A stretch of 25,641 nucleotides of DNA, taken from the NCBI GenBank assembly GCA_007128275.1, contig SKXR01000009.1, positions 1 through 25,641 on the forward strand, given 5' to 3'. Positions 1 through 7,981 of this stretch are shown piece by piece. Under the pieces are notes generated by a model. The model had not been told where the DNA came from, did not search any database, and saw only the letters and a list, made by a program, of their open reading frames with translations. The DNA is from Kiritimatiellia bacterium. GTDB lineage: Bacteria > Verrucomicrobiota > Kiritimatiellia > SLAD01. A program made the translations under genes and the position numbers. Position 1 is the stretch's first letter; each line of letters opens with the position of its first letter.

Positions 1-30
1 TGAATGGAAACCGAACAGCCTGCCTTTCTA

Positions 31-138
31 TTGAACGCGACATCACGGGCTCGTATAACTCGCCCCTCCAAGCGGATGGGTTTTTTCGAACCGGGTTCAT
101 ACATGCGGAGGTAGATTGGAAAACGTATTGCCCCTGGG
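31..138 (+). repeat. Dispersed structured repeat, copy A
   Basis: About 105 bases that recur in reverse-complement form at 9668-9775. Shared blocks include CATCACGGGCTCGTATAACT, CGCCCCTCCAAG, TTCATACATGCGGAG and ACGTATTG. The centre differs between copies, but both can form a small hairpin there (here GGTT, a TTTTCG loop, AACC at about 79-92). The ends of the core resemble GTATAAC (53-59) and GGTAGAT (110-116). The copy ends about 77 bases before the histidine kinase start. It contains no ORF of its own that I can support. Seen directly in the sequence; its function is unknown. Confidence 0.8.
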
Positions 139-203
139 GGGGCGGTGTAGAAACAGCTATCAGGCGGGGCCTTTCCCGGGTATAGTGGCCCCTGAGAACA
201 GCG

Positions 204-209
204 TATAAT
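204..209 (+). promoter_or_regulatory. Possible -10 box abutting the kinase start
   Basis: TATAAT ends five bases before the ATG at 215 and no Shine-Dalgarno lies between them. If used, the transcript would begin at or next to the start codon (leaderless). No convincing -35 lies 17 bases upstream. An alternative -10, TATAGT at 181-186, sits in CCGGGTATAGTG, the same 12 bases that contain the tRNA-Gly -10; it would give a leader of roughly 25 bases. Confidence 0.35.
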
Positions 210-214
210 TCAAC

Positions 215-2725
215 ATGTCTACTTCGTCCAATCTATGCCTCGAACTCTGTCGCCAAGTGGTCGAGGCCCTCACGACACCCGTTTTGGTGCTGAACCGGGA
301 GCGGAGGGTCTTGCACGCCAATGCGGCGGCCATCGCGCTATCGGGCCAATCATTGCCGGAAGGGGATCCCGCAGATCTGACCGCGCTGTTCGACGTGTCG
401 GAAGCGAATGCCGACCGGCTGTTGCCCCCGTCTTGGTGGGCGGCGGAATTGGACGGGAACGGTTGGGAGACGATTCGCGAGATAGCCCAATTCGAGGGCC
501 GCCCCGTGTCCCGCATTCGCCGCCGCCGCTTGGTCGGAGAAGACGGTGAGCCGTACGCGTTGTTGATGATCGAGTTGGCGACGCCGTGGGAACAGCGCTA
601 TCGGGATACGCTCAAGTCGCAGGACGGCTTGGCCCACGCGCTGGAGGCCGCGGAGGAGCGGTTCAATGTCTTGTTCCGTGAGTCATCCGATCCGGTGCTC
701 ATTCTGGGGCCCGACGGCGGTATCCTTTCCGCGAATGCAGGGTTCGAGCGGTATACGGGATTGCCCGCCGAACAATGGTTCAGCGAAGAGAAGGCATGGC
801 CCGATTGCGTCCACCCCGATGACTTGGCGTTGCTCGAGAAGAGTTTCGAGCGATGCGTGCGCGAAGGCCGGAACGAACTGATCGAGTTGCGCATGCTGAA
901 TGAGGAGAAATTCTATCAATGGTTTGAATTAAGCTTCAGTCCTTTGCATGACGAGGCGGGCGACGTGCCCGGCATGGTCGTGGTGGCCCGCAACATCAAC
1001 CGCCGGAAAGAGCTCGAAGTGCAGTTGCGGGAAAAAGCCCAGTCGATGCAAAAGCGTCATCAGCGCGCGCAATTGCTCATTGCCAAGCTCAAACATTTTT
1101 TCAGCCGGATCAGTGCGCTGCCATCCGACATCGACGGGTACCTGGGCGGGGTGTGCGTGGCGCTTAACGACATGTATCGGCCGTTTGCCGTGGCCATCCA
1201 TGTCGTCCATACAGAGGAAGCCATGTATGTGGAGGGCTCGGAGGCGTTGGACAGGGACGACTTTCGTGTTCCGGAAAGCCTGTACAGCACCGTGCAGGAT
1301 TCCGGGTTGCCTTTATACTGCAACGCCCTGAACTTGACCGACCCCTATCGGAACGACCCGCGCGTTCGCGAGAAGGGGTTCATCACCTATCTGGGCGCTC
1401 CGTTACGCGACTCCACCGGTACGGTGCGGGGCACCTTGTCCGTGATCGATACCGAAAAACAATATTACGACAACGTCGATGTGGAACTCATCACCGTGGC
1501 CGCCCTGCATATCGCCGCGCGTCTGCGCGCCGAGCAGCAGGAAAAGGTCAATCGCGATTTGGCCGATCACCTGCGCCAGGCCAAGAAAATGGAGGCCGTC
1601 GGCATGTTGGCCGGCGGCATTGCCCATGATTTTAACAATATCCTCAGCGGAATCCTGGGGTTCTCTTCGTATCTGCTCTCCAAGGTGGACGATGCCTCCG
1701 ACATCCATCGCGACCTGAAGCTCATCGAACAATCCGCCGTGCGCGCGTCGGAGTTGACCCGTCAATTGCTCGCCTTTGCGCGCCGGAAACATTTTGCCAA
1801 GGAAGCGGTGTCCATGAATGCCGTGATCCAGGAGGTGTTGAGCCTGATCCGCCGTTCCATTCCCAAGGACATTACCGTGGAGGATCAGCTCGAGGAAAAA
1901 TTGCCTTTGGTGCACGGCGATCCCGGTCAGTTGAATCAGGTTATCATGAACCTGTGTTTGAACGCGTCCGACGCCATGCGGGCGCACGACCGCGGGACAC
2001 TGCGCCTCGTCTCGGAACACCGGGCCTTGTCCCCCCGCGAACGCATCATCCTCGGGGAAGACACGGACGCCGAATTCGTATGTGTCACCGTCTCCGATAC
2101 CGGTGTCGGCATGTCCGAGGAGTTGCAGGAACACATCTATGAGCCCTTCTACACGACCAAAGCGGAAGGCGGCGGCACGGGATTGGGGTTGTCGATCGTT
2201 TACGGCATCATCACCAACCATGGCGGCCACATCATTGCGGACAGCGCAGAAGGGCGCGGCTCCGTCTTTACCGTGTATCTGCCCGTGTATCGCGCAGAAA
2301 TCCAGAGTGAAACGGATGCGTCCAAGGAAGTGTTGACCGGTACGGAGACGGTCTTGGTGGTGGACGACGAGCCGATTGTGCGCCAGATGGTGACCGAAGT
2401 ATTGAAAGGCAACGGGTATCAGGTCGTGGCCGCCCAATCCGGAATGGAAGCGGTGCACTACCTGGATGAACTACGCGGGCGGGTGGACCTGGTGTTGCTT
2501 GACATGATCATGCCGGAGATGGACGGAGAGGCGACATTCAAAGCGCTGCGCCGGATCGATCCCGACATTCCGGTATTATTGACCAGCGGTTTTGTGCAGG
2601 AAGACAAGAGTGAACGCCTGATCAAGGCCGGTGCGTTGGGCCTGGTATACAAGCCGTACAAGAGCGACAGCCTCTTGAAGAACGTGCGTCAGGCACTCGA
2701 TGGCCGTCCCGCCACGGCGCATTGA
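215..2725 (+). CDS. Hybrid sensor histidine kinase (PAS-PAS-GAF-HisKA-HATPase-REC)
   Basis: 836 residues with no signal peptide or membrane helix, so a soluble cytoplasmic sensor. Order of domains: PAS-like region (about 14-125), second PAS (about 150-265, FRESSDPVLILGPDGGILSA), GAF (about 303-440), HisKA with the H-box AHDFNNIL (phosphorylated His471), HATPase_c with the N-box MNLCLNASDAM and glycine boxes DTGVGM and GGGTGLGL, and a C-terminal receiver with the acidic pair Asp717/Asp718, phosphoacceptor Asp763 (LLDMIMPEMDG), Thr790 and Lys813. All residues needed for autophosphorylation and internal phosphotransfer are present. The kinase therefore probably autophosphorylates on His471 and passes the phosphate to its own Asp763. 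No DNA-binding regulator or Hpt protein is adjacent, so the output and the signal cannot be inferred. The start was chosen because the first PAS begins soon after it; there is no clear ribosome binding site. Confidence 0.93.
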   Translation: MSTSSNLCLELCRQVVEALTTPVLVLNRERRVLHANAAAIALSGQSLPEGDPADLTALFDVSEANADRLLPPSWWAAELDGNGWETIREIAQFEGRPVSRIRRRRLVGEDGEPYALLMIELATPWEQRYRDTLKSQDGLAHALEAAEERFNVLFRESSDPVLILGPDGGILSANAGFERYTGLPAEQWFSEEKAWPDCVHPDDLALLEKSFERCVREGRNELIELRMLNEEKFYQWFELSFSPLHDEAGDVPGMVVVARNINRRKELEVQLREKAQSMQKRHQRAQLLIAKLKHFFSRISALPSDIDGYLGGVCVALNDMYRPFAVAIHVVHTEEAMYVEGSEALDRDDFRVPESLYSTVQDSGLPLYCNALNLTDPYRNDPRVREKGFITYLGAPLRDSTGTVRGTLSVIDTEKQYYDNVDVELITVAALHIAARLRAEQQEKVNRDLADHLRQAKKMEAVGMLAGGIAHDFNNILSGILGFSSYLLSKVDDASDIHRDLKLIEQSAVRASELTRQLLAFARRKHFAKEAVSMNAVIQEVLSLIRRSIPKDITVEDQLEEKLPLVHGDPGQLNQVIMNLCLNASDAMRAHDRGTLRLVSEHRALSPRERIILGEDTDAEFVCVTVSDTGVGMSEELQEHIYEPFYTTKAEGGGTGLGLSIVYGIITNHGGHIIADSAEGRGSVFTVYLPVYRAEIQSETDASKEVLTGTETVLVVDDEPIVRQMVTEVLKGNGYQVVAAQSGMEAVHYLDELRGRVDLVLLDMIMPEMDGEATFKALRRIDPDIPVLLTSGFVQEDKSERLIKAGALGLVYKPYKSDSLLKNVRQALDGRPATAH

Positions 2726-2739
2726 GGAGCATCGCGCAC

Positions 2740-2767
2740 TTGACCTTACCCTTCAACCGGGTATAGT
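2740..2767 (+). promoter_or_regulatory. Sigma70-type promoter of tRNA-Gly
   Basis: TTGACC (2740-2745), a 16-base spacer, and TATAGT (2762-2767), with the mature tRNA 5' end 20 bases further on at 2787. Spacing and position fit a housekeeping promoter. It lies 14 bases after the histidine kinase stop codon. Confidence 0.7.
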
Positions 2768-2786
2768 GCCGCATTAATCCCTCCGT

Positions 2787-2860
2787 GCGGGCGTAGCTTA
2801 GTGGTAAAGCTCCAGCCTTCCAAGCTGGCTAGGCGGGTTCGATTCCCGCCGCCCGCTCCA
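2787..2860 (+). tRNA. tRNA-Gly(TCC)
   Basis: A full cloverleaf of 74 bases with encoded CCA. The acceptor stem GCGGGCG (2787-2793) pairs with CGCCCGC (2850-2856); D stem GCTT/AAGC; anticodon stem CCAGC/GCTGG enclosing CTTCCAA with anticodon TCC at 2819-2821; T arm GCGGG-TTCGATT-CCCGC; discriminator T and CCA at 2857-2860. The anticodon UCC reads GGA and GGG glycine codons. Tyr, Ser or other identities are excluded by the anticodon. No clear terminator separates it from the pseudouridine synthase gene that starts about 80 bases downstream. Confidence 0.97.
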
Positions 2861-2942
2861 ACGGATCAGGATCAACACCATTAAGGGGGGCGCCTGTGCC
2901 GCCCTGCTGATGAACCACGCACGCGTCTTTCAGCGGACTGTC

Positions 2943-3656
2943 ATGGCACTGCTCGACATCCTTTATCGCGATACACATCTGGTGGCGGTCAACAAGCCCG
3001 ACGCTTTGCTGGTGCACCGTACGCGTCTCGCCGGGGACAGCTTGGCCGTCTTGCAGATTCTGCGCGAGCAGATGGGGCGCACCGTGTATCCCGTGCATCG
3101 ATTGGACCGCGCGACATCGGGCGTGCTGCTCTTTGCCCTGGATCCCGCCTCGGCCGCGCGCCTTTGCGCCGCGTTTGCGGAGCGGCGGGTGCGCAAGCGG
3201 TATCGGGCTGTTGTGCGCGGCCGGGCGCCGGAGGAAGGGGTGATCGATCATCCGGTGGTGGATGAGGACGAGCGAGTGCCCCGGGATGCGCACAGCCGTT
3301 TCAAGTGTCTGGAAGTGCTGACGCTGGACGGCGAGGTGGAGGGGCGCCCCGCGGCGTATTCGCTGGTCGAGGTGGAACCGAAAACCGGGCGTCGCCATCA
3401 GATTCGTCGGCATCTCAAGCATATTGATCATCCCATCATCGGCGACACCAAGTACGGGCGCGGGGCGCATAACCGCTTTTTCCGGGAGCGGTTCGGGGTG
3501 TATCGGCTGCTGTTGCATGCGCGCTCGCTCGATCTGCCCCATCCGGCCACGGATGAATGGTTGCACATCGAGGTCGACGAGACGGAAGAGCGCGCCTGGC
3601 GCATGTTCCGCGAGCAGACGGCCGGGCATTGGGATCCCATTATGAATGGCTTATAG
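2943..3656 (+). CDS. truC: tRNA pseudouridine synthase of the RluA/TruC type
   Basis: 237 residues. The RluA-family catalytic loop HRLDRATSG is present, with the catalytic Asp in RLD, followed by KRYRAVVRG, LVEVEPKTGRRHQIRRHL and HPIIGDTKYG. The run ending in NRFFRERFGVYRLLLHA is characteristic of TruC, the enzyme that forms pseudouridine at tRNA position 65, rather than RluA, RluC or RluD. No S4 domain is present, as expected for TruC. An upstream ATG at 2910 would add 11 residues; I prefer 2943 because TruC proteins begin two or three residues before the ILY motif. Neither start has a good ribosome binding site. The gene follows tRNA-Gly(TCC), but position 65 of that tRNA is C (base 2849), so the neighbour is not its substrate. 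The family is certain; the exact target is inferred. Confidence 0.85.
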   Translation: MALLDILYRDTHLVAVNKPDALLVHRTRLAGDSLAVLQILREQMGRTVYPVHRLDRATSGVLLFALDPASAARLCAAFAERRVRKRYRAVVRGRAPEEGVIDHPVVDEDERVPRDAHSRFKCLEVLTLDGEVEGRPAAYSLVEVEPKTGRRHQIRRHLKHIDHPIIGDTKYGRGAHNRFFRERFGVYRLLLHARSLDLPHPATDEWLHIEVDETEERAWRMFREQTAGHWDPIMNGL

Positions 3657-3730
3657 GGGTGCGCGCCCGCCTTCCAAGCGGCGAACGTTGATGCGGAATA
3701 GGAATCCAGCCGTTGGAAATCAATGCTTTA

Positions 3731-3780
3731 CGAAACGGTGTCTGTCCCCGCCTCGCCCGCCTCGGCTGTCCCCGTTTCGC
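3731..3780 (+). repeat. REP-like repeat, copy 1
   Basis: Starts CGAAACGGTGTCTGTCCCCG and ends CTGTCCCCGTTTCGC. The outer CGAAACGG and CCGTTTCG are inverted, so the unit can form a stem, and CTGTCCCCG is repeated directly inside it. The first 20 bases are identical to those of the copy at 3881-3930. This looks like the short intergenic palindromic repeats maintained in trans by REP-associated transposases; no such gene is in the window. Confidence 0.7.
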
Positions 3781-3880
3781 CTTGATTCTTAAATCCGTAG
3801 CCGCGTCCGTTAGGACGTGGAAGATCGGGCGGAGCGGGTTGGTGAATTCATCCACTTAGGATCGTGGTAGGAGCGTGGAG

Positions 3881-3930
3881 CGAAACGGTGTCTGTCCCCG
3901 TTTTGCGCTGTCCCCGTTTTGCGCTGCGGG
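3881..3930 (+). repeat. REP-like repeat, copy 2
   Basis: Same 20-base head as the copy at 3731 (CGAAACGGTGTCTGTCCCCG), then TTTTGCGCTGTCCCCGTTTT and GCGCTGCGG. TGTCCCCGTTTTGCGCTG-type units occur twice in tandem (from 3893 and 3910). It lies about 160 bases upstream of the secreted glycan-binding protein gene. Confidence 0.7.
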
Positions 3931-3976
3931 GCGCTTTTTCGTAAAAAGGGATGACGTTTTCGATAGAAGCGGTGTA

Positions 3977-4007
3977 TTGTGGCGGGGTGACAATACTGCT
4001 CTAATAT
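3977..4007 (+). promoter_or_regulatory. Weak promoter candidate for the glycan-binding protein gene
   Basis: TTGTGG, a 19-base spacer and TAATAT, in the most AT-rich part of this intergenic region, about 80 bases before the ATG at 4088. The -35 is poor and the spacer long, so this is only a candidate. Confidence 0.3.
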
Positions 4008-4087
4008 ATTGTTGCGGGGTGGAGTCGTTCAATGCAGAGGAGCCTGCGCTCACGAGCCAAAACATAGTATCCGCGAGGGACATAACC

Positions 4088-7081
4088 ATGCAGAGTAAAA
4101 CGTTTCACATCGCACTGTTCTTTCTGTTGTTTTCCGTAGGCGCTTATGCGACGCCGCACAACACCATCATTCTCGATGGCAGGCCGACGGAGTATACGAC
4201 GAATGATTTGCGCGGCGCTTTTTCCGGAGAAGGCGAGTGGGCTCCGGAGAATGTGATCACCAACCTGTATATTACGTGGGACGAAACCTATCTCTACGTT
4301 GCTCTTCAGGGCTGGGAACAGGGCAATAAACTGGTCGTCATGCTCGATGTCGATCCCGGCGAGGGTACGGGGGCGACTACCACCACCAATTGGGCCGATA
4401 TACAGCCCGCACATATTGGCTTCAATGCCGTCGGCTGGCAGGCGGCGGATGCGACCGGTATTGAATTCGGTCTCGACTACATGATCGCTACCGAAGGTTT
4501 TTTTAATGATATTCTGCGCATCCGATACGACGGGATCGAGCCCCCGGATACGAACAATGTGGAATTGATCTTTAGCGCGGGCAACGGCAACACGCCGCAA
4601 GGCACACCCACGGATATGGTGGTTCAGGCGGATGGCACGGATTGCGTATTGAAGGGGTTGGAAGCGCGGATTCCATGGAGCGAGCTTTATACGGACGACA
4701 ATCGGTTCGGGATGGTCGGCGATAACGTAGTTCCGACGGGTGCGACCATTCGCGTGTTCGCCAATTTGCATAACAACGAGTTCGATATTTCCTTCAGCTC
4801 GCCGGACACCATTCCGGCTCAGGGCGCGGGCGCGGATTACGACGACGGTTTGCTGACCACCGACACCTATATTGAAGTCGTTATCGACTCCACCATGGAC
4901 GGCATGCCGGACGATTGGTCGGGTGGCGTGCATGCCCCGTTCCTGCGCGATGTCATGGGTAAGGCCGGCGGCGACATTGTGTATGCGCGCTTCAATAAAC
5001 CGGTCACTACCGAATCGGCGACAAACACCGCGAACTGGTGGGTGGGCGGCTTGGATATCCATAGTATCACGAATCCACTGTCCGATATCGTTTACATTTT
5101 TTTGAACGAGCCTCTGCCGACCAACGGCTTGCTCGAAGTCCGGGCGGACGGGGTGGCCGATGGTGACGGGCGCACCCGTGAAACCTGGCTTTGCCTGTCG
5201 CCGGCCGAAGACGGTTTGGGCGCGCCCTTGACCGTGCGTTTCGTGTTGGAAACGAATTCCGGCATGGGGCGATCCCGGTCGGGCGATGCTTGGGGCGCGT
5301 CCGCGTTCTTCCTCAACGGTGATTCGCCGTTGGAATGGGGTTTCCCGCCGTCCATGATCACGCCGGTCGACAATGCGTCGCTCGGCGGTTCCCTTCGCTA
5401 TGCGGACGTGATTTTCCCGCCCGGCACGCCGTTGACCGTGAATTACAAGTTCAGCGCCCTGTTGACCGGGACGGGCACGAACAACTACGAGGCGGTCCGG
5501 CTGGACAATTACTTGACGGCGACGCGGGTGCTGACCCTCGATCCGGATGCGCTTGATAACACCATGTATGTGACCAATCATCTGGGCGCGGCCGCCGGCC
5601 CGCTTCGCGGCGCGGACGTGGAGGATGCGTACGAGGATCTCTATTGGGATTGGGATCGTGGCGATGCCGGCGTGCGGAAACGCAAGACCATCACCTTTCA
5701 ACTGGACCTGTCGGCATACGATACTTCCGAAATCCAACGTGTGCTTATTCAGGGTACCGACCCGTTGCGCGGGTTCAACCTGAACGACGGAGGCATCAGC
5801 GATTGGGCCGGGCTGGCGAGCGTGGGCTGGGCCAACGGGGGCATCACCCTGTTTGACGATGGCACCATGGGCGATGCGGTGGCCGGCGACGGCATCTTCT
5901 CGCGCACATGGAGCATGACCGCGGACGGCGCCGATTCGGCGATCGTGCCGGGCAGTCCCCATTCGCTGGTGGGCGGATCATCCGGCACATCGCCCTACGG
6001 CGGCGGGGCGGCGTGGGTTCGCGATCGTACGCCGCGCAGTTTCAAGTACCAATATTATGTGATCAATGAATGGGGCGATGTGTTGAACAGCCCGGGATTC
6101 GATGTCGAAGTCTATATCGAGCCCGGATCGGATACCAACATCGTTTTCGAGCCCTTCGTCTGGGACGGTGGCCCGTTGGACGATCCTCGGGATGATTTGG
6201 ATCTGGAGCTCCCGACGCCGACCAATGCTCCGAATGTCTTTGCGGTTGCGCATGTTGATGGAAATATCGAGGTTTCCTACTCCAATGTGGAGGATCAGCA
6301 ATTGCATCTGGTGGACTTCTCGGACGACCTGATCGCGGGATTCCGGCATTACGGGGATCGACTGCCCTTCGTCAACAGCGGGGTGGCTTCCCTCGATACG
6401 CCGAACGATGATGTGCATTTCTTCCGCATTCGTGCGGGCCGCAGGCCGCCCTACCGTGGCGTACAGTGGCATCCGAATCCAGTGCCGGAGACCGGCGGCG
6501 TGGCGCGCATCTATTTCCGTCAACAACGCACCCCGTTCGAGGGGAATCAGGACGTGCGTATTGCCGGATCCTTTGAGGGGTGGTCGGGAACGCCGATGAC
6601 CTTTGCGGGAGACGGCTTGTGGTATTACGACGTAGTGGTGGACGAGTCTGACGGGAATCATTACTTCAAGATTCGAGACGACGATGCCATGTGGTTTGCG
6701 GCATGGGGCGTCCCGCCCGACGGGAATTATCCTCTATATAAGGGCACTCACCACGCGACCTGGACGCCGAGCGTGGCGGTGGCCGGCGACGTCTTTACCC
6801 TTACCTATGATGCCGAAGGCGGTCCGCTTGAGGCGGCGGGTGCCATTTATGCGCACTCGGGATTCGATGAGGGTTGGTTCGATGTGGCTCGTCGACCCTT
6901 GACCAATACCGTGGGGATGATTTGGGAGACGGCCTTTCAAATTCCGACGAATGCCAATACAAGCGTCAATTTTGTCTTCAATGACAATCCCAATGTTAAT
7001 GACAATGTGGCCACATGGCACAGCGAAAACGATGAAGGCGGCCGGGCATGGCGCGCGTTCATTGCGCCGATCGGCGAGTGA
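4088..7081 (+). CDS. Secreted multi-domain carbohydrate-binding protein without a catalytic domain
   Basis: 997 residues from the ATG at 4088. That start is preferred over an upstream in-frame one because GAGGGA lies eight bases before it and a signal peptide follows at once (hydrophobic core 8-17, cleavage after AYA at 21). About 22-262 resembles a CBM9/DOMON-like beta-sandwich (IILDGRPTEY, LYITWDETYLYVALQGWE). About 275-365 is an Ig-like module (DIVYARFNKPVT). About 400-660 is a further beta-rich region with LFDDGTMGDAVAGDGIFSR, a pattern common in starch-binding and alpha-amylase accessory modules. About 806-880 looks like a CBM20/CBM48 fold (DVRIAGSFEGWSGTPM, GLWYYDV). About 895-990 is CBM25-like (NFVFNDNPNVNDN). 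I see no glycoside hydrolase active-site motif and no membrane anchor. It probably binds starch-like or other glucans outside the cell. The pseudopilin gene follows after 44 bases, probably in one transcript. Domain names rest on motif appearance, not on a profile search. Confidence 0.75.
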   Translation: MQSKTFHIALFFLLFSVGAYATPHNTIILDGRPTEYTTNDLRGAFSGEGEWAPENVITNLYITWDETYLYVALQGWEQGNKLVVMLDVDPGEGTGATTTTNWADIQPAHIGFNAVGWQAADATGIEFGLDYMIATEGFFNDILRIRYDGIEPPDTNNVELIFSAGNGNTPQGTPTDMVVQADGTDCVLKGLEARIPWSELYTDDNRFGMVGDNVVPTGATIRVFANLHNNEFDISFSSPDTIPAQGAGADYDDGLLTTDTYIEVVIDSTMDGMPDDWSGGVHAPFLRDVMGKAGGDIVYARFNKPVTTESATNTANWWVGGLDIHSITNPLSDIVYIFLNEPLPTNGLLEVRADGVADGDGRTRETWLCLSPAEDGLGAPLTVRFVLETNSGMGRSRSGDAWGASAFFLNGDSPLEWGFPPSMITPVDNASLGGSLRYADVIFPPGTPLTVNYKFSALLTGTGTNNYEAVRLDNYLTATRVLTLDPDALDNTMYVTNHLGAAAGPLRGADVEDAYEDLYWDWDRGDAGVRKRKTITFQLDLSAYDTSEIQRVLIQGTDPLRGFNLNDGGISDWAGLASVGWANGGITLFDDGTMGDAVAGDGIFSRTWSMTADGADSAIVPGSPHSLVGGSSGTSPYGGGAAWVRDRTPRSFKYQYYVINEWGDVLNSPGFDVEVYIEPGSDTNIVFEPFVWDGGPLDDPRDDLDLELPTPTNAPNVFAVAHVDGNIEVSYSNVEDQQLHLVDFSDDLIAGFRHYGDRLPFVNSGVASLDTPNDDVHFFRIRAGRRPPYRGVQWHPNPVPETGGVARIYFRQQRTPFEGNQDVRIAGSFEGWSGTPMTFAGDGLWYYDVVVDESDGNHYFKIRDDDAMWFAAWGVPPDGNYPLYKGTHHATWTPSVAVAGDVFTLTYDAEGGPLEAAGAIYAHSGFDEGWFDVARRPLTNTVGMIWETAFQIPTNANTSVNFVFNDNPNVNDNVATWHSENDEGGRAWRAFIAPIGE

Positions 7082-7125
7082 ACCGGTTGTTTCGCAAGCT
7101 AGAACGGAATGATGGAGCAGGAATA

Positions 7126-7833
7126 ATGAACTGTACTATGAATCAACGCAAACAAGGCTTCACCCTGATCGAGTTGATGGTGGTGTTGGGGATCATGCTT
7201 CTGCTGGTGGCCCTACTGGTGCCGGTGGGGAAGAATGCCATTGAAAGCGGGCGGCAAGCGGCCTGCCGCAGCAACCTGCGCCAGATGGGCACGGCGTTCT
7301 TCCTGTTCGCCACGGAAAACAATGGTTGGCTTCCCATCGTGGATGTGGATTTGAGCCGGCCCGTGATTGAGGGCGCGTCGCTGGGCGGACAATGGCCGTT
7401 CACTCAGCATGTGCAGATGCTGGCCGAAGGGGGCTACATTACGGAACCCCGCAAGTTCTGGTGCCCGAGCGATACGGTGACGGGGGCGGGCGCAAGCCGC
7501 GGCCGGGGCGATCCGGTCCGGCCGGCGTCGTCGTTTGAAGACTTCGATAGCTATCAGAATTGCAGTTACATGTATGTGGCGGGATACAATCTCCGTTCGT
7601 CCCGCGAAGATTTTTCCACGGCCCCCGTGCTGGCGGACGAGTCGAATCAGTTGGAACGGGGCGATTTGACGCCCGGCAATATGCCGGACTTTGACGAATA
7701 CGACAATCACGGTGCGAATTACCGGAATGTGTTGTATCTCGATGGGCATGTCGCGGGGATCGAGCATGAAGATGTCGGTAACATCATCTTTGAAGCGCTC
7801 AGAAACACGGATATCCTCAACAGCATCGACTGA
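7126..7833 (+). CDS. Type II secretion pseudopilin (GspG/GspH-like)
   Basis: 235 residues. A prepilin peptidase site, KQG|FTLIELMVV, has Gly11 at -1, Phe12 at +1 (methylated in the family) and Glu16 at +5, and is followed by a hydrophobic helix to about residue 34. The C-terminal part is globular with a WCPS motif near the middle and YLDGHV near the end; the latter is typical of the PVC-group pseudopilin family with a DG-containing tail. GGAGCAGG lies six bases before the ATG and fixes the start. It should be an inner-membrane protein that assembles into a pseudopilus. It stands 44 bases after the secreted glycan-binding gene and apart from the gspKLM genes, so it may serve export of that protein or simply be one of many dispersed pseudopilins. 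Confidence 0.85.
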   Translation: MNCTMNQRKQGFTLIELMVVLGIMLLLVALLVPVGKNAIESGRQAACRSNLRQMGTAFFLFATENNGWLPIVDVDLSRPVIEGASLGGQWPFTQHVQMLAEGGYITEPRKFWCPSDTVTGAGASRGRGDPVRPASSFEDFDSYQNCSYMYVAGYNLRSSREDFSTAPVLADESNQLERGDLTPGNMPDFDEYDNHGANYRNVLYLDGHVAGIEHEDVGNIIFEALRNTDILNSID

Positions 7834-7945
7834 AGCGAGCAATGCCGATGGCCGAATGTTGAATGTCGACGGAAGAGCCTCTGTTGCGCGCTTTACGAGG
7901 GTGGGTGACGAAGTGCAGAGGGAAACGGTCACCGTGTGAGCCCGT

Positions 7946-7968
7946 GGCTTGCTGCGCAAGGGCAAGCC
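7946..7968. terminator. Hairpin between convergent genes
   Basis: GGCTTGC (7946-7952) and GCAAGCC (7962-7968) form a 7-bp stem with a 9-base loop between the convergent pseudopilin and pyrF genes. There is no T-run on either side, so a role in termination is only suggested by position. Confidence 0.35.
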
Positions 7969-7981
7969 GATATATCATGCT

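Larger units (their letters stand above)
3657..4087. other. Intergenic region carrying REP-like repeats
   Basis: 431 bases without a credible gene. They hold two repeats (3731-3780 and 3881-3930), a small hairpin CCGC-CTTCCAA-GCGG at 3667-3681 just after truC, and an AT-richer stretch at about 3950-4015 likely to be the promoter region of the next gene. Open frames here (for example a frame through 3875) read through the repeats and lack coding character. Confidence 0.6.

Noticed and set aside
1403..2458. Long minus-strand open frame (351 codons) inside the histidine kinase gene
   Set aside because: It is antisense to conserved HisKA, HATPase and GAF motifs, and has no recognisable motif of its own.
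2787..3656. tRNA-Gly being a substrate of the adjacent TruC
   Set aside because: TruC modifies U65; the residue at position 65 of this tRNA is C (base 2849), so it cannot be the target.
3667..3681. CCGC-CTTCCAA-GCGG just after truC, which mimics the anticodon arm of the tRNA-Gly(TCC) upstream
   Set aside because: Only the loop and a 4-bp stem agree; no other tRNA arm is present, and TruC acts on position 65, not on the anticodon arm. Most likely chance.
4001..5962. Very long minus-strand open frame (653 codons) opposite the glycan-binding protein
   Set aside because: The plus strand has a signal peptide, ribosome binding site and recognisable modules; the minus frame has only GC-driven openness.
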